64,000 nucleotides of DNA from Tillandsia leiboldiana (GCA_029204045.2 CM055062.1:4012386-4076385); one strand, 5' to 3'; positions 42,790 through 54,615 are shown, counted from the stretch's first letter. Notes: generated by a model not told the origin, from the sequence alone. Program-made: numbers and translations.

Positions 42790-42815
42790 ATTATGTTGTC
42801 TGCAGCCAACATAAT
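42790..42815 (-). other. palindromic leader hairpin of element C
   Basis: On the minus strand the 9-bp stem is ATTATGTTG with CAACATAAT and the loop is G-CTGCAG-A. Compared with family A, the second stem pair is T-A instead of C-G, a compensatory change. It lies between PBS (42987-42975) and the gag start at 42699. Confidence 0.7.
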
Positions 42816-42974
42816 CATCTTTAGAGAAATAACATGTAAGGTCGCTCGCCCCAGTCCTCTGGGGGAGGTACAACTCAATCAGGACTCTCGCTAAAGTCAC
42901 GTCTCTCACGACAGTCATCCTACTGTCCAACCAATAGCCTAGGGTCACTAAGTCCTCAACGACCTATATTCCTA

Positions 42975-42987
42975 GGCTCTGATACCA
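42975..42987 (-). other. primer binding site of element C
   Basis: TGGTATCAGAGCC on the minus strand, matching initiator-Met tRNA, next to the LTR at 42996. Confidence 0.92.
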
Positions 42988-42995
42988 CCCTAATC

Positions 42996-45900
42996 TGTCA
43001 CGCCCCGGGGTCGAAACTGCGACCCGGGCTCGCCAACAGATCCGCCATCTGTACGGAAACTGCCGCACAGACGAAGCGTCTACCCTGCAAGTCAGATCTA
43101 TAGCTAAAAATAGGTATCAGAGCTGAAACTAAAACCAAAAGCTATAGAATAAAACTGAACATCTGGGATAGTAAAATCTCCACTAGTACAAAAATCCTCA
43201 AGGTACAAAGTCTCACAGGAATAAAACAAATACTATCCACACAAGTCTCTCAGAATGTCCAGTACAAAAGTGGAGTCATAAAATAAAAACGGGTACACCT
43301 ACCTCTGACTCTCAATGCTGGTAAGGAACTAATCGGCCACGTCCTCACCTCGATCTGCTGTCTCCGTGCGAACCAAGCCGGAACAGCTACCTCAACCTGT
43401 CACCGCAGCGGGTGTGAGATCTACTGCAGAAGGCAGATCTCAGTGGGTACCGTCCCAATATCCACGGTATGCCCACTAAGTCTACTGGAGGCAAAACAGA
43501 TAGATATGCAGATAGATAGATAGATAGATAGATAGATAAGCTGAAGGAAAACTACAGCTAATATGTCTCAAACATAATGCTCAAAAGGAAACTCTATCAT
43601 AAACATGCTATGCATACTCTCGCTACTGCTAAAATGCCTCAGTATCAATGCTCTCAGGAAAAACCATCTAAGAACATAATAAGTAACTACCCGCTCATAA
43701 CACCCAATCTCAAAGACTGCCCAAAACTGGCTCAGTCCAGCCTGCGCCTGTCGTCTAGGAACGCACCTGCCCACTACCACGCACCCACAAGAGGACGGGA
43801 TTTACGTGGGGCGTCCTAAACCGACTATCTCAATCTCACACAAAGTGACCCCATGGTAGCTCGGCCAGGGGTATCAAGCGACCACTAGTAAATCAACTAG
43901 GCGCATAACCACATCGTAGCCTCGTCAGGCTCGGTATCATCATCGCACCCGGGGCGTAGCTCGAGGGGTGCGACCCCACCGAACTCAAGTATCACATCTG
44001 TCTCACTGTCTCAAATATGCGGCACATGCAGGCTATAATCCACGATCAAACAGATCGGTATCTCAAAGCTCGAAAACACAACTCAGTCGGAAAAGAACCT
44101 CTACTCAAACAAGAATAGCCCAAACACTCTCACAGCTATGTCGGAGGACCCTCAACGACTCAATCTGATAGTGCATGACCATGGCTGAGCCGGGAAACCC
44201 CCGCGACTCGATCTGCCAGAATCCCAAATATCCTCAAAACTACGTCGGAGATCCACCTCAACGACTAAATCGGAAAAACGTAATCTAGAGCAATCACCCA
44301 ATGCCCACAAGGAAACTCATCCCACATGACACTAGAACTCGACGCGCATGCTCTAAAAATCCACTCGGCCCCCCGGCACGAGTATACAAGCACCCTGAAC
44401 CTATGCCATACCTTTGGCAACTCATAATTTAAAAACCCTCTTTGAAAACATTGATTTTCCTTAAAAACGTGTTTCTCGATTTTTAAAACGGTTCAGGTGC
44501 AGTTATGATGCAACCAAAACATGAAACCTAGTGTCATATGATATCAGGAGTCTATTAAAAATAATCCGGGGTTCCAATAAATTTTACAGAAAATTCCAGG
44601 CAACTATCAGATGTAAAAACAGTGAAAACGCCTAATAAATATGATCAACTTGCATTCAATAGCATTAAGGGCATTCCATAAATTTTGGAGAAATTCCAAC
44701 CCACCTGGTACGCTTTCTGCAGGCAACGCTGAAGTCGATGAAGTGCCGAAACCTCAAACTGATGAAACTCCGCAAAACGCGCCGCGCGCGCACACACAGC
44801 CAGCACAAAATCCACACTCCAACTTACTGCTCACATACACTAATCATTTAAATCCACCCACAACATCAGCATACATAAAAGCTTCCAAAAGCACACATCA
44901 ATTCCTCCACTAATTCATTCACAAAAACCACCCCAAATTAAAAACATACACCCACACTTAATATTCTGTAAGCTCCAATACATTCACTCGAGTCCACACC
45001 AAAATTCCGGCGCGCAATGGCTCATTCCACACATCCACAGCACACTTCCATAATTCTCTCAAGTCCATCAGCACACTTTAAAGTATAAAATCACTTCCTT
45101 TCTATCATTACCAAAGATAACAGCATACTTTAATTTTTTGAGCTCACAACACACTTCAATCTCCCCAAAAATACACATCCTGCTCACAAGCAGCACACAA
45201 TAAATAAAATTCACCCAACCACAAATACACACACACAACACTACCCAGAAATTATGCTCTCATAATACAAATTACCAAATTCACACAAAGCTCACAGCTT
45301 ACACAAAAGGATTCTCTTCATAATTATCATCATCATCATAATCAGCATAAGTCCACAACACCCTCAACATAACCACCACAAACTGCCCAGTTTCACAGCA
45401 CATACACACATCTCACAGGACATGCTCTTACATTGTCCAAACAGCACGGATGAAATTCCACAAGGTGCACACACTGCCTCGGGCTCCGCACCGCACCTCA
45501 GTAAGAAGATCGCAGCAACCGACGCCGACCTGAGAGAGCAAAGAAGAAAAACCAAAGAATCGTCAAACTCGACCCCCACGCGGTCGCCGGCGAAAAAACT
45601 GGACCCAACGCGACAATCCGCGCGCGCCTGCGCGAGTCGCAAGCCGCTGCCAGCACAACGGCACGCGGCGCGGCCGCTGCCCGCGCGATTGCGCGCCAGC
45701 CCCACGGCAATCAGGACAGTCGCGCGGTGCCAGACCGGCCCCCGAGCGGCGCCCTGGTGCGCACAGCGCGGCGCCCAGGCGCGGTGTGCGTCGCCCTGCG
45801 GTCGCTGCACAGCGCCCAGGCGCGCTGCGCAGCGCCCAGGGGCGCTCTGCGCGGCGCCCTGGCGGCCGCTGCGCGGCGCCCAGGGGCGCTCTACGCGGCG

Positions 45901-47036
45901 CCCTGGCGGCCGCTGCGCAGCGCCCAGGCGCGCTGCGCAGCGCCCAGGGGCGCTCCAGCCGCGCTGCATCCGCCAGCAGTGCGGCGCCCACTCACTGCGC
46001 GGCGCCCGGTTGCGAGCCCGGGCAGCAGACCTGCGGTTATCGCGCGCGGCGCCTAGCAGCTGCGACGCCACCCCCACGGACAAGCAGTCCAAACGCACAA
46101 ACCTCCACCAACACCACCAACACAAACCCAAAACCACCATTAGAGACCAAAAATCAAGCTTCTGAAAAAACAGCACATACCAAATTGAGGCTCCTCGCGC
46201 GCGCTCTGCTCGGCAACCATCCGTAGGTGCACCACCGCATCTCCCATGCAAAAACCTCTCTTTTCCTTCTTTTTCCATCCTTTTCTTCTTCTCTTTTCTC
46301 TTCTTTCCTCCTTTCTTTCTTTCCTCTGCATCACCTCTCATTCCTCTGTTTGGTTGCAGGGGAGAAGAAGAGTGACGTGGCGGCTCATTAATTAAGGGTT
46401 GGCTTCATTAGTGGGATGGTAGGTGAAGTAATTAATAGGCCTCCAACTCACAACAAATCTCACCACTTACAAAAAAAAATCCTTTCACTTGCTTCCCACA
46501 GACAACAGCCCCACAAACCAAAAAAATAAATTAAATTAAATTAAATATTCTAATTAAAGCCAACTCCAAGTCACTTTTTATTTTCGGGGTCTCCGTACCG
46601 GCCCGAAACCTCCCGAACTCTGCTGTAATCTGAAAATACACATGTCCACAACTTTTTCTCCTCAAAAAGCTCAACCGTTGGGTCAGGGTGCTCAATCCAA
46701 AAACCGGCTCCCAAAACTGCCAGTTCCAACTCACTTTTCACCTTCGGGTCCTCCGCGTCAGTCCGGAACCTCCCGAACTGCGCTGTAATCATAAAATACG
46801 CCTGTTCCCAGTGTTCCCCAATTTTCTGAGCTCCGCGGTGAAGTCGAGGCTTCCCCGAAACCAGTCCTCTAACGGCGGACAATACTCGAAAAACTCCGAA
46901 TCACGCTGGGGCTTCCGCGTCGATCCGGCTCAACCCGAACTCATCTGCAACCGCATATGGAACACTCTCGAGGCAATTCCTCTCCACCACACCATCTCGC
47001 GAGGTCAGTGCGCCATCCAAATCCCGGTATTCTACA
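42996..47036 (-). repeat. 5' LTR of element C (4041 bp)
   Basis: Upstream LTR in the sense of the element. Same termini as 36066-40100. Contains the longer GATA run (43511-43538) and a rearranged GC-rich array (about 45610-46060). Confidence 0.95.
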
Positions 47037-47041
47037 AAACC

Positions 47042-47063
47042 AGTAGCCTCCCCAAGTGGGTAA
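47042..47063 (-). mobile_element. family B LTR, reverse copy, second segment
   Basis: AGTAGCCTCCCCAAGTGGG continues 36065 and matches the complement of the family B LTR near 33960-33980. Element D inserted at 47064. Confidence 0.75.
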
Positions 47064-48932
47064 TGTTAGTTGTATGCCCCAAAAGCCTATCAGGCTGACG
47101 CATTTTATTATATGGGACATATTTGTACTTGATCTTTATTATAATTTGGGCATTTTATGCCATTCATGTTTGATGTGTCCATGAATCGTCCTTTGAATTA
47201 ATGAGATGATAATGTATATTCTTAAGAGTTAAGACTTTGAGATACATATTATTAGTGATTAATTCATAAATGCTCTCAATCGGAGGATCATCATGGGGAC
47301 GATGATCGATCCGGCAAGATTGATGTATGTGTCGCTCTCTTTTAGGATGACGAGTCTCAAGTCATTAGTGTGGGGACACTGGAGCGAACGTGCAGGTGGT
47401 TGTTATAGAACAATGGCACTGAGCGTGACCAATTACGAATAGTTACTTGGATGTCTACTCTTTCGTCAGTAACTGATTCGATGTTGCAGTGGTACAACTG
47501 ATCCTTAGACCTGCGACACCACGGCCATTCAGTATGAGGCTACTGTAGTTTGACTATGCAAACTCTGATCCTAGTCACGGGTCTTAGTAGTATATGTTGG
47601 CTGCAGTCGATTCATATTAGGAATGGGTGCTTGTTTACAGGGGATCTATCGCTCTCGGTAGAGAGATAATTAGTCCTATGCTATTTGTAAGGCAAAGCTC
47701 AGAAATCCTCGGCCGGGGTAATATGGTTCATGGAAAGGTGTTTCCAAGAGTAACCATATGAGCTTCTGTCCTATCAAATTTGTCATATAACGGGTGATGG
47801 GGTTTGACGAGTATTCCATGACCTTCACTCAGTTGGGACTATGCGATAGAAGGATTGTATTGTACGGTAACTGCACCTTGAGGTTCAGTCCAATATTCAC
47901 TTCTGACTGGATTGCCACTATATGCTGCTAGGCGTCACTGGTGGATTGTGGGAACCAATAAGAATAATTATAGGCATATAATTATTATACGATGGAAGAA
48001 TCAAAAGTGTTTGATCCATCAAAAGGAGTTTCGATGATGATGTCGATGGGAATCGCATCATATCTCACTACCAGACAGAATTGAACCTATTAGGTCACAC
48101 ACATAAGGAATCGCGCATGATCGATATTAAGGAGATGATAAAGAAGTTTATAGAATGGATTAATTATAATCACAATACTAAAGTTTACTAATTTATTAGT
48201 AAAAGGACTAATTTGCAATTATTGTAAATTAGAGGTATTTAAGTGCAAAAGTTGCATGGTGTATTTACTAATCGTTAGTAAATATTTTGAGGACTTATGT
48301 GTAAATGTTACACACGGAGGATAATGGATTATCCAATCGGATTAAGATTCGATTAAGGATAATGGATTATCCAATCGGATTAGGATTCGATTAAGGATAA
48401 TGGATTATCTAATCGGATTAGGATTCGATTAGGATTAGGATTAGGGTTTTCTCAATATAAATATATGTCATATATGACGTATTTTGAAACGATAGAAAAA
48501 AGGAGAAAAAGAAAACCCTAGCCGCCTATCTTCTTCCTCAAGTCCTCCACAATTAATTCAGTGTTCTCGATCTTCGGAAGATTGCTAGCACAATTAGAAG
48601 ATTGATTCATCCACCTTACATCGACGCAAGAGTTATTTCGTGATCGGATCACGAATCAAGGCGATCGATTATTTCGATCAAGGACGTGATTCTGTGTGGA
48701 CACAAGTAGAGGCCGGGTGCGTGCGCGGCTATCAAGGACGAATAATTTTTACCAACGATCGTCGGCTTCGCGGTGATCTCGACCCGCGCAAGGTAAAAAT
48801 TAAATCCTAATTGATAAGATCAATTAGATTACCTTTTTACGATCTAAAACAAAACATGAGGTGATCTTGGTTTAAGAAAAATTTTAATTGCGTTTCTTTC
48901 TTCCGCTGCGCATATCCGTTTATTTTCTTACA
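47064..48932 (+). repeat. 5' LTR of element D (1869 bp)
   Basis: TGTTAGTTGTATGCC to TTTTCTTACA. Contains three tandem 38-bp units (48319-48432), TATAAATA at 48456-48463 and a telo-box word AAACCCTA about 50 bp further on. Confidence 0.95.
48319..48432 (+). repeat. three 38-bp tandem repeats upstream of the D TATA box
   Basis: Each unit reads GGATAATGGATTATC, then AATCGGATTA and GATTCGATTA. The same three units stand at 55885-55998 in the 3' LTR. They are probably U3 enhancer-like repeats. Confidence 0.85.
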
Positions 48933-48933
48933 G

Positions 48934-48947
48934 TGGTATCGGAGCCA
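48934..48947 (+). other. primer binding site of element D
   Basis: TGGTATCGGAGCCA just after the LTR, a one-base variant of the initiator-Met PBS. Confidence 0.88.
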
Positions 48948-49063
48948 CCCTCATCGTTTGTTTTAGATCTAATCTCATTTTCGATGTTGATTGGGTTTTC
49001 TGGAACGATCGAAATCAAAAACAATAAAGATTGTTTTTGAATATACTGTTTTGATTGTTTTGT

Positions 49064-49380
49064 AACACTAATTAATTAACTTGCGGTCAAGGTGCTCTAA
49101 TTAATTAGCATGCGGCCATGCATGCAGTCTAGGTGCTCTAATTAATTAGCTACGGCCATGCATGCGGTCAAGGTCATGCGACTACGGCCATGCTTGCGGT
49201 CAAGGTACCCTAATTAATTAGCATGCGGCCATGCATGCGGTCAAGGTGCTCTAATTAATTAGCATGCGACTACGGCCATGCTTGCGGTCAAGGTCAACGT
49301 GCTCTAATTAATTAGCATATGACCGTAGGTCATATTGATGACATGCAAGCTCTAATTAATTAGCATTGTTAGAGTATAGC
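49064..49380 (+). repeat. tandem repeat array in the leader of D
   Basis: About six imperfect units of roughly 40 bp, built from GCGGTCAAGGT, GCTCTAATTAATTAGC and ATGCGGCCATGCATGC. The last two contain palindromes (CTAATTAATTAG, GCATGC). No protein signal. Confidence 0.85.
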
Positions 49381-50255
49381 AACACTAATTGATTAGTTCA
49401 TGGTTTTCATTGCACGTGCTTACCGTAATGTGTTTTGAACGCATTTACATGATATGATCATGCGCGCCTTGTGGTTGCTTTGTGCAAAATCGCAATTTAA
49501 AATTAATTCGAAACCCAATTAACTAGAAATCGAATTAGAGAATTTTATTTTATATTATATGCCTGTGATGTGTATGAGGTGATGATCATGGATAGCAACC
49601 TTGTGATGATGTGAATGAGTGTAATTTAATAAGGACCCAGTGTTAGATTTATTTTGAGTGCCTGCGTGCACCAATTAAATTATGTAATTTGGAGACCTGT
49701 GTGTCTCATTATTATTATGGGTTGTATTGTATTGTTGCAAAAATTAAACGGTAAAGGGGGGTAGTTCTAGGTTCCATGACGTTTTGTTCCATTCAAGAGT
49801 TGATGAGGTGCAGATCAAGTTTGGACCAAATATTGATCGAGGGAGCCGACAAGAGTTGATCTACTCCAATCTGATCAAGATGCAGAGCAAGTTTTTGTGT
49901 GTAATACCCTCTGACCCGATTCCGGCCTGGTGGCTCAGGCCCGAATCAAATTAAAATCCATGATCATCACCGGTAGTTATTTTTCATATATATATGCGAT
50001 ATATGTGTGCATATGATGCGATGTTTTGCATGAGATGTAAATTTATAATGAATTAAAACTGATGAGATATCAAATCTCCCTAAATAAAATATTAAGTTAA
50101 TGGTGTTATGAACCCATTAGTGGCCTTCCATCGTTGTAGGGTGTGGGCGTCTTTTTAGTGTTGATTGATGCACCCGGATACGGGGGTCAGTTGCATTAGG
50201 GAGCCGCAACCATTCTATTGGCATGAGATGCTATGTGGTAAGAAAGGGGTTGAAT

Positions 50256-50467
50256 CCAAGAATCTGTCAGGATGAGGATTCAATGACTTTTTTATTTGCA
50301 TGATGAACGGTGGGTCTAACTTAACCAAAAGATAAGGCCAAGAATCTGTTAGGATGAGGCCTATATTTTTGGAGGCCAAAGATAAAATTGCGATTTGCTT
50401 GAGAAGCATTGAACAAGAGTTGTTCACTCATTTCTTTACTCATTGCCAAGAATCTGTCAGGATGAGG
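50256..50467 (+). repeat. three dispersed 22-bp repeats in the leader of D
   Basis: Copies of CCAAGAATCTGTCAGGATG plus AGG at 50256-50277, 50338-50359 (one mismatch) and 50446-50467, just upstream of gag. Possibly an RNA packaging or structural signal; function inferred from place only. Confidence 0.8.
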
Positions 50468-50653
50468 TAGTGTGCAAATAGATGGGACCGCAATTCCCAC
50501 TAGAAACTTTTAGTAAAGTTTCTGTTTTCTCCACTCGGGGAGTGTGGAGATTCGCTAAAATTAGTGGGAGGCACCGTTTAGATTTAATGACCCTAATCAA
50601 AATGGATTATGATTAAGTACACAACTAATTAGAATCTTAACCATCTGCAGAAA

Positions 50654-51244
50654 ATGTCCGCCTCTAACCCACTTGTCAGAATACTTGATACTAATCGCTT
50701 AACTGGACCAAATTTCACCGATTGGCTGAGGAATTTGAGAATTGTTCTCAATTATGAAAAATTAGCCTACGTGTTGGACACGGAGGCTCCAGCAGTGCCC
50801 GCAAATCCAACAGCTCAACAGAAAGATGCTAGAAATAAATGGACTGATGATGACATGAAGGTAAAATGCTACATGCTTGCGTCTATGAGTAATGAGTTGC
50901 AACGCCAGCATGAGCACATGGAGAGTTCTGCTAATATCTTGCTTCATCTTAAAGAGTTGTATGATGAGCAAAGTCGAACAGCTCGTTACGAAGTGTCAAG
51001 GTGACTGTTCAGGACTAAGATGTCTGATGGTCACTCAGTCAATAATCATTGCTTGGCGATGATTAAGGACATTGAGGAGCTTGAGAAGCTCGGAATGACT
51101 ATGGACGCAGAACTTCAAGTTGATTTGATCTTACAATCATTACCTGATTCATTTTCTCAGTTTATTTTAAATTTTCAAATGAATAAAATTACTTGCACTC
51201 TCGCCGATCTGTTGAATATGTTGGTCATGATGAAGGAATGCTAA
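50654..51244 (+). pseudogene. gag of element D, one stop and one frameshift
   Basis: Starts MSASNPLVRILDTNRLTGPN with the copia gag pattern LTGPNFTDWLRNLRIVL, and continues through HEHMESSANILLHLKELY. A TGA at 51002-51004 interrupts the frame; the same frame then goes on (FRTKMSDGHSV, VDLILQSLPDSFSQF) to 51244. Around 51240 the coding phase shifts by one base into the pol frame. Without these two defects gag and pol would form one polyprotein, as usual for copia elements. Confidence 0.85.
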
Positions 51245-54200
51245 AAGTCAATAAGGGCTCAGTTTTGGCTGTTGAACGGGCTTCCTCCAAAAGAAAGTCT
51301 AAATGGAAAAAGAAGAAGCCTGCAAAGAAGCCAAAAACTGACACTGTCAAGGTAAATCCCAAAAAGAAGGCCGCCAAAGGAACTTGCTTCCACTGTCAAA
51401 AGGATGGCCACTGGAAGAGGAATTGCCCGGACTATTTGGCTAGCCTGAAGGACAAGGTGAAGAATAAAACTTTGGAAGGTATGTCCGAGATTCATATCAT
51501 TGAAACTACTTGCTTATCGGTTTGTTCTACTTTTACATGGGTCATTGACTCGGGATGCACCTCGCATTTGTGTATTTCAATGCAGGCGCTAAAGAAAAGT
51601 AGACGACTTAGGGATGGAGAGATTACCCTACGCGTTGGAAACGGAGCAAGAGTTGCTGCTGTTGCTGTAGGGACTTATCCTTTATGTCTACCGACAGGAG
51701 TAGTTTTAGAACTTAGAGATTGTCTTTATGTTCCTAGTGCGACTAGAAACCTTATTTCTGTTTCACGTTTGGTATTGGACGGTTATAAGTTTATTTTTGA
51801 ATCAAACATTTGTTCAATTTATTTAAGAAATAATTTGATAGGTTGTGGTTCTTTAATAGACAATCTCTACTACTTACATATGGATGTTAGTATGAATACA
51901 GTTGACAATGGCATGAATGAGAATACTATTGGTTTTAAAAGACCTAGAGAGAAGGTAAACAAAACATACTTGTGGCATCTGAGGCTTGGTCGCATTGGAG
52001 AAGATAGGGTTAACAAGCTGGCTAAGGATGGTATCTTAGGATCCTTACTCACTGAACCATACCCAGCTTGTGAATCATGTCTTCAAGGAAAAATGACTAA
52101 GTCTCCCTTTGTTGGACAAGGACAGAGAGCTACCGAAGTACTCGCCCTGATACATACTGATGTATGTGGCCCATTCGATGTGTCTGCTTGGGGCGGCTAT
52201 CTCTACTTTATTACCTTTACTGATGATTATTCACGCTATGGGTACGTGTATTTAATTAAACACAAGTCTGAAGTCTTTGAAAAGTTTAAAGAGTTTAGAC
52301 AAGAAGTAGAAAAGCAAATGGAAAAACCGATTAAGGCTCTTCGATCCGATCGAGGAGGGGAATACCTTAGCACGGATTTCTTAACCTACCTCAAGAATAA
52401 TGGTATTGTCTCTCAATGGACTCCTCCTGGAACACCAGAACTGAATGGGGTGTCTGAACGGAGGAATCGAACTCTATTAGATATGGTTCGATCTATGATG
52501 AGTTTTACAGATTTACCTACGTCACTTTGGGGTTATGCACTTCTTACGGCTATTTATATTTTAAACAGAGTACCTTCCAAATCTGTTCCCACCACACCAT
52601 ATGAGATGTGTCACGGTAGGAAGCCAAGTTTTACTCACATTAAGACTTGGGGGTGTCCGGCTTATATTAAGAAATTAAAGACGGACAAATTGGAAAGTAG
52701 ATCAGTCAAGGGAAGATTCATTGGTTATCCCAAGGAATCACTTGGATACAATTTTTATCTCCCAGAAAGTCACAATGTGATTGTGAGCCGACACGCCTTC
52801 TTTCTTGAAAATGAATTTATTTTAGCAGGAGGCAGTGGGAGAAAAATAGAACTAGAGGAGAAAGTCTCTTTAGAATCGAGCATTCCAAGAGCCCTTCCTG
52901 ATAACTCTGTGATACCAGAGATTACGTTGCCACCTCGGAAGTCTAGTAGAATCTCTCATCCTCCTGATAGATACATGGGATTATTTATTGAGGACATGGA
53001 GGAAATGTTCCTAGTGGGAGACAAGGATCATAGAGATGATCCTAAGACTTATAGCGAGGCGATGTCAGACGTCGACTCCGAAAAATGGTTGGAAGCTTTG
53101 AAGTCTGAAATAGACTCAATGTACTCCAATCAAGTTTGGACTTTGGTTGATCCACCGGAGGGTATTGTACCCGTTGGATGCAAATGGATCTTCAAGAGAA
53201 AGATTGGTTCTGATGAAAAGGTAGAGACCTATAAAGCTAGGCTGGTAGCAAAAGGTTATAGTCAACGCGAAGGCGTTGACTATCAGGATACCTTTTCACC
53301 TGTAGCCATGCTTAAATCTATCAGAACTCTGCTTGCTATTGCTGTACATTATGACTACGAGATCTGGCAAATGGATGTAAAAACTGCTTTCCTGAATGGA
53401 TATCTTGAAGAAGAAATCTATATGGAGCAGCCTTTGGGTTTCACTACCAAAGATAGAAGTCATAAAGTGTGCAAGCTTCAACGATCCATTTATGGGTTAA
53501 AGCAAGCTTCTCGGAGTTGGAACACTCGTTTCAATGATGCAGTCGAATCGTTCGATTTCATCATAAATGAAGAAGAGCCGTGTGTGTATAAAAAGGTTAG
53601 TGGGAGTGCTGTTACTTTCCTCATATTGTACGTGGATGACATACTCCTAATTGGGAATGACATTCCTATGTTAACATCGGTGAAGTTATGGTTATCCAAA
53701 GAGTTTTCTATGAAAGACCTTGGAGAAGCATCTTATATCCTAGGGATAAAGGTCTATAGGGATAGACCTAAGAAGTTGCTTGGTTTATCACAAGCTATGT
53801 ACGTAGATGAAGTGTTGAAAAGGTTCAGCATGGAGAATTCCAAAAGGGGTATGGTACCTCTAAGACATGGAATTCACCTCTCTAAGACTATGTCTCCTAA
53901 GACACCTGAAGAGAGAAGTCGCATGAGCAGGATCCCTTATGCTTCCGCAATAGGGAGTTTAATGTATGTGATGCTATGTACTCGGCCTGATATAGCACAG
54001 GCTGTGAGCGTCACTAGTCGATATCAGTCGAACCCAGGCGAAGAACATTGGGTAGCGGTAAAGAATATCCTTAAGTACTTGAGAAGAACAAAGGATATGT
54101 TTTTGGTTCTTGGAGGTGGAGAACTCAAAGTTAATGGCTATACAGATTCAGATTTTATGTCTGATATAGACGATAGAAAGTCTTCGTCAGGGTATCTATT

Positions 54201-54615
54201 TATTTGCAATGGTGGGTCAATAGTTTGGAAGAGTTCTAAACAAGAAACGATTGCTGATTCTACTATGGAGGCGGAGTACATCGCTGCATCTGAAGCTGCC
54301 AAGGAAGCTGTTTGGATCAAGAAATTTATCACTGAGCTTGGGGTGGTTCCCTCTAGTAGGGATCCCCTGCCACTATTTTGTGATAATAATGGCGCCATAG
54401 CATTAGCTAAGGAGCCGAGATCTCATCAGAAATCCAAACATATCGAGCGGCGGTATCACAAGATCAGAGAGTACATCAAAGATAAACATATTGAAGTGCA
54501 GAAGGTTGCCTCCGCAGATAACGTGGCGGACCCGCTAACTAAGGCTTTGACTCAGCAAAAACTAGAGACTCATCTTGAGAAGATGGGCATTAGATACATG
54601 ACTGATTGGCTTTAG
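51193..54615 (+). CDS. pol polyprotein of copia element D (1140 aa, protease-integrase-RT-RNase H)
   Basis: Real homology begins near residue 17 (51241), after the gag frameshift. Zinc knuckle CFHCQKDGHWKRNC at residue 65. Protease DSG at 119. GAG-pre-integrase block with WHLRLGRIGED, where Arg267 replaces the usual His of the zinc-binding motif, then CESC. Integrase D323, D386 and E422 (35 residues between the last two). RT with QMDVKTAFLNG and YVDD at 813-816. RNase H with GYTDSDF at 982-988 and DNNGAIALAKEP. The frame is open to the stop at 54613-54615, full length for copia pol. It would act in cytoplasmic particles and in nuclear integration, but needs gag, whose frame is broken here. 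The His-to-Arg change (CAC to CGC) is a likely defect. Confidence 0.93.
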   Translation: MHSRRSVEYVGHDEGMLKVNKGSVLAVERASSKRKSKWKKKKPAKKPKTDTVKVNPKKKAAKGTCFHCQKDGHWKRNCPDYLASLKDKVKNKTLEGMSEIHIIETTCLSVCSTFTWVIDSGCTSHLCISMQALKKSRRLRDGEITLRVGNGARVAAVAVGTYPLCLPTGVVLELRDCLYVPSATRNLISVSRLVLDGYKFIFESNICSIYLRNNLIGCGSLIDNLYYLHMDVSMNTVDNGMNENTIGFKRPREKVNKTYLWHLRLGRIGEDRVNKLAKDGILGSLLTEPYPACESCLQGKMTKSPFVGQGQRATEVLALIHTDVCGPFDVSAWGGYLYFITFTDDYSRYGYVYLIKHKSEVFEKFKEFRQEVEKQMEKPIKALRSDRGGEYLSTDFLTYLKNNGIVSQWTPPGTPELNGVSERRNRTLLDMVRSMMSFTDLPTSLWGYALLTAIYILNRVPSKSVPTTPYEMCHGRKPSFTHIKTWGCPAYIKKLKTDKLESRSVKGRFIGYPKESLGYNFYLPESHNVIVSRHAFFLENEFILAGGSGRKIELEEKVSLESSIPRALPDNSVIPEITLPPRKSSRISHPPDRYMGLFIEDMEEMFLVGDKDHRDDPKTYSEAMSDVDSEKWLEALKSEIDSMYSNQVWTLVDPPEGIVPVGCKWIFKRKIGSDEKVETYKARLVAKGYSQREGVDYQDTFSPVAMLKSIRTLLAIAVHYDYEIWQMDVKTAFLNGYLEEEIYMEQPLGFTTKDRSHKVCKLQRSIYGLKQASRSWNTRFNDAVESFDFIINEEEPCVYKKVSGSAVTFLILYVDDILLIGNDIPMLTSVKLWLSKEFSMKDLGEASYILGIKVYRDRPKKLLGLSQAMYVDEVLKRFSMENSKRGMVPLRHGIHLSKTMSPKTPEERSRMSRIPYASAIGSLMYVMLCTRPDIAQAVSVTSRYQSNPGEEHWVAVKNILKYLRRTKDMFLVLGGGELKVNGYTDSDFMSDIDDRKSSSGYLFICNGGSIVWKSSKQETIADSTMEAEYIAASEAAKEAVWIKKFITELGVVPSSRDPLPLFCDNNGAIALAKEPRSHQKSKHIERRYHKIREYIKDKHIEVQKVASADNVADPLTKALTQQKLETHLEKMGIRYMTDWL

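Larger units (their letters stand above)
36066..47036 (-). mobile_element. Ty3/gypsy element C with 4.0-kb LTRs, coding region mostly lost
   Basis: LTRs at 36066-40100 and 42996-47036, perfect target duplication AAACC (36061-36065 and 47037-47041). On the minus strand: PBS, leader hairpin, gag remnant, then about 1.6 kb with only traces of pol, then a PPT (plus strand CTCTCCCCTCCTT, 40101-40113). The internal region is only 2.9 kb, so the element is non-autonomous. It is related to family A by the LTR end CGGGGCGTGACA, the PBS context and the leader hairpin. Total 10,971 bp. Confidence 0.95.

Noticed and set aside
45364..46341. 325-codon minus-strand frame and its counterparts at 38359-39060 and 38483-39121
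   Set aside because: They fall on the GC-rich repeat array of the element C LTRs; all frames are open and the products are simple Ala/Arg repeats.
49064..49380. CRISPR-like array
   Set aside because: Units are imperfect, adjacent without unique spacers, within a plant copia leader.
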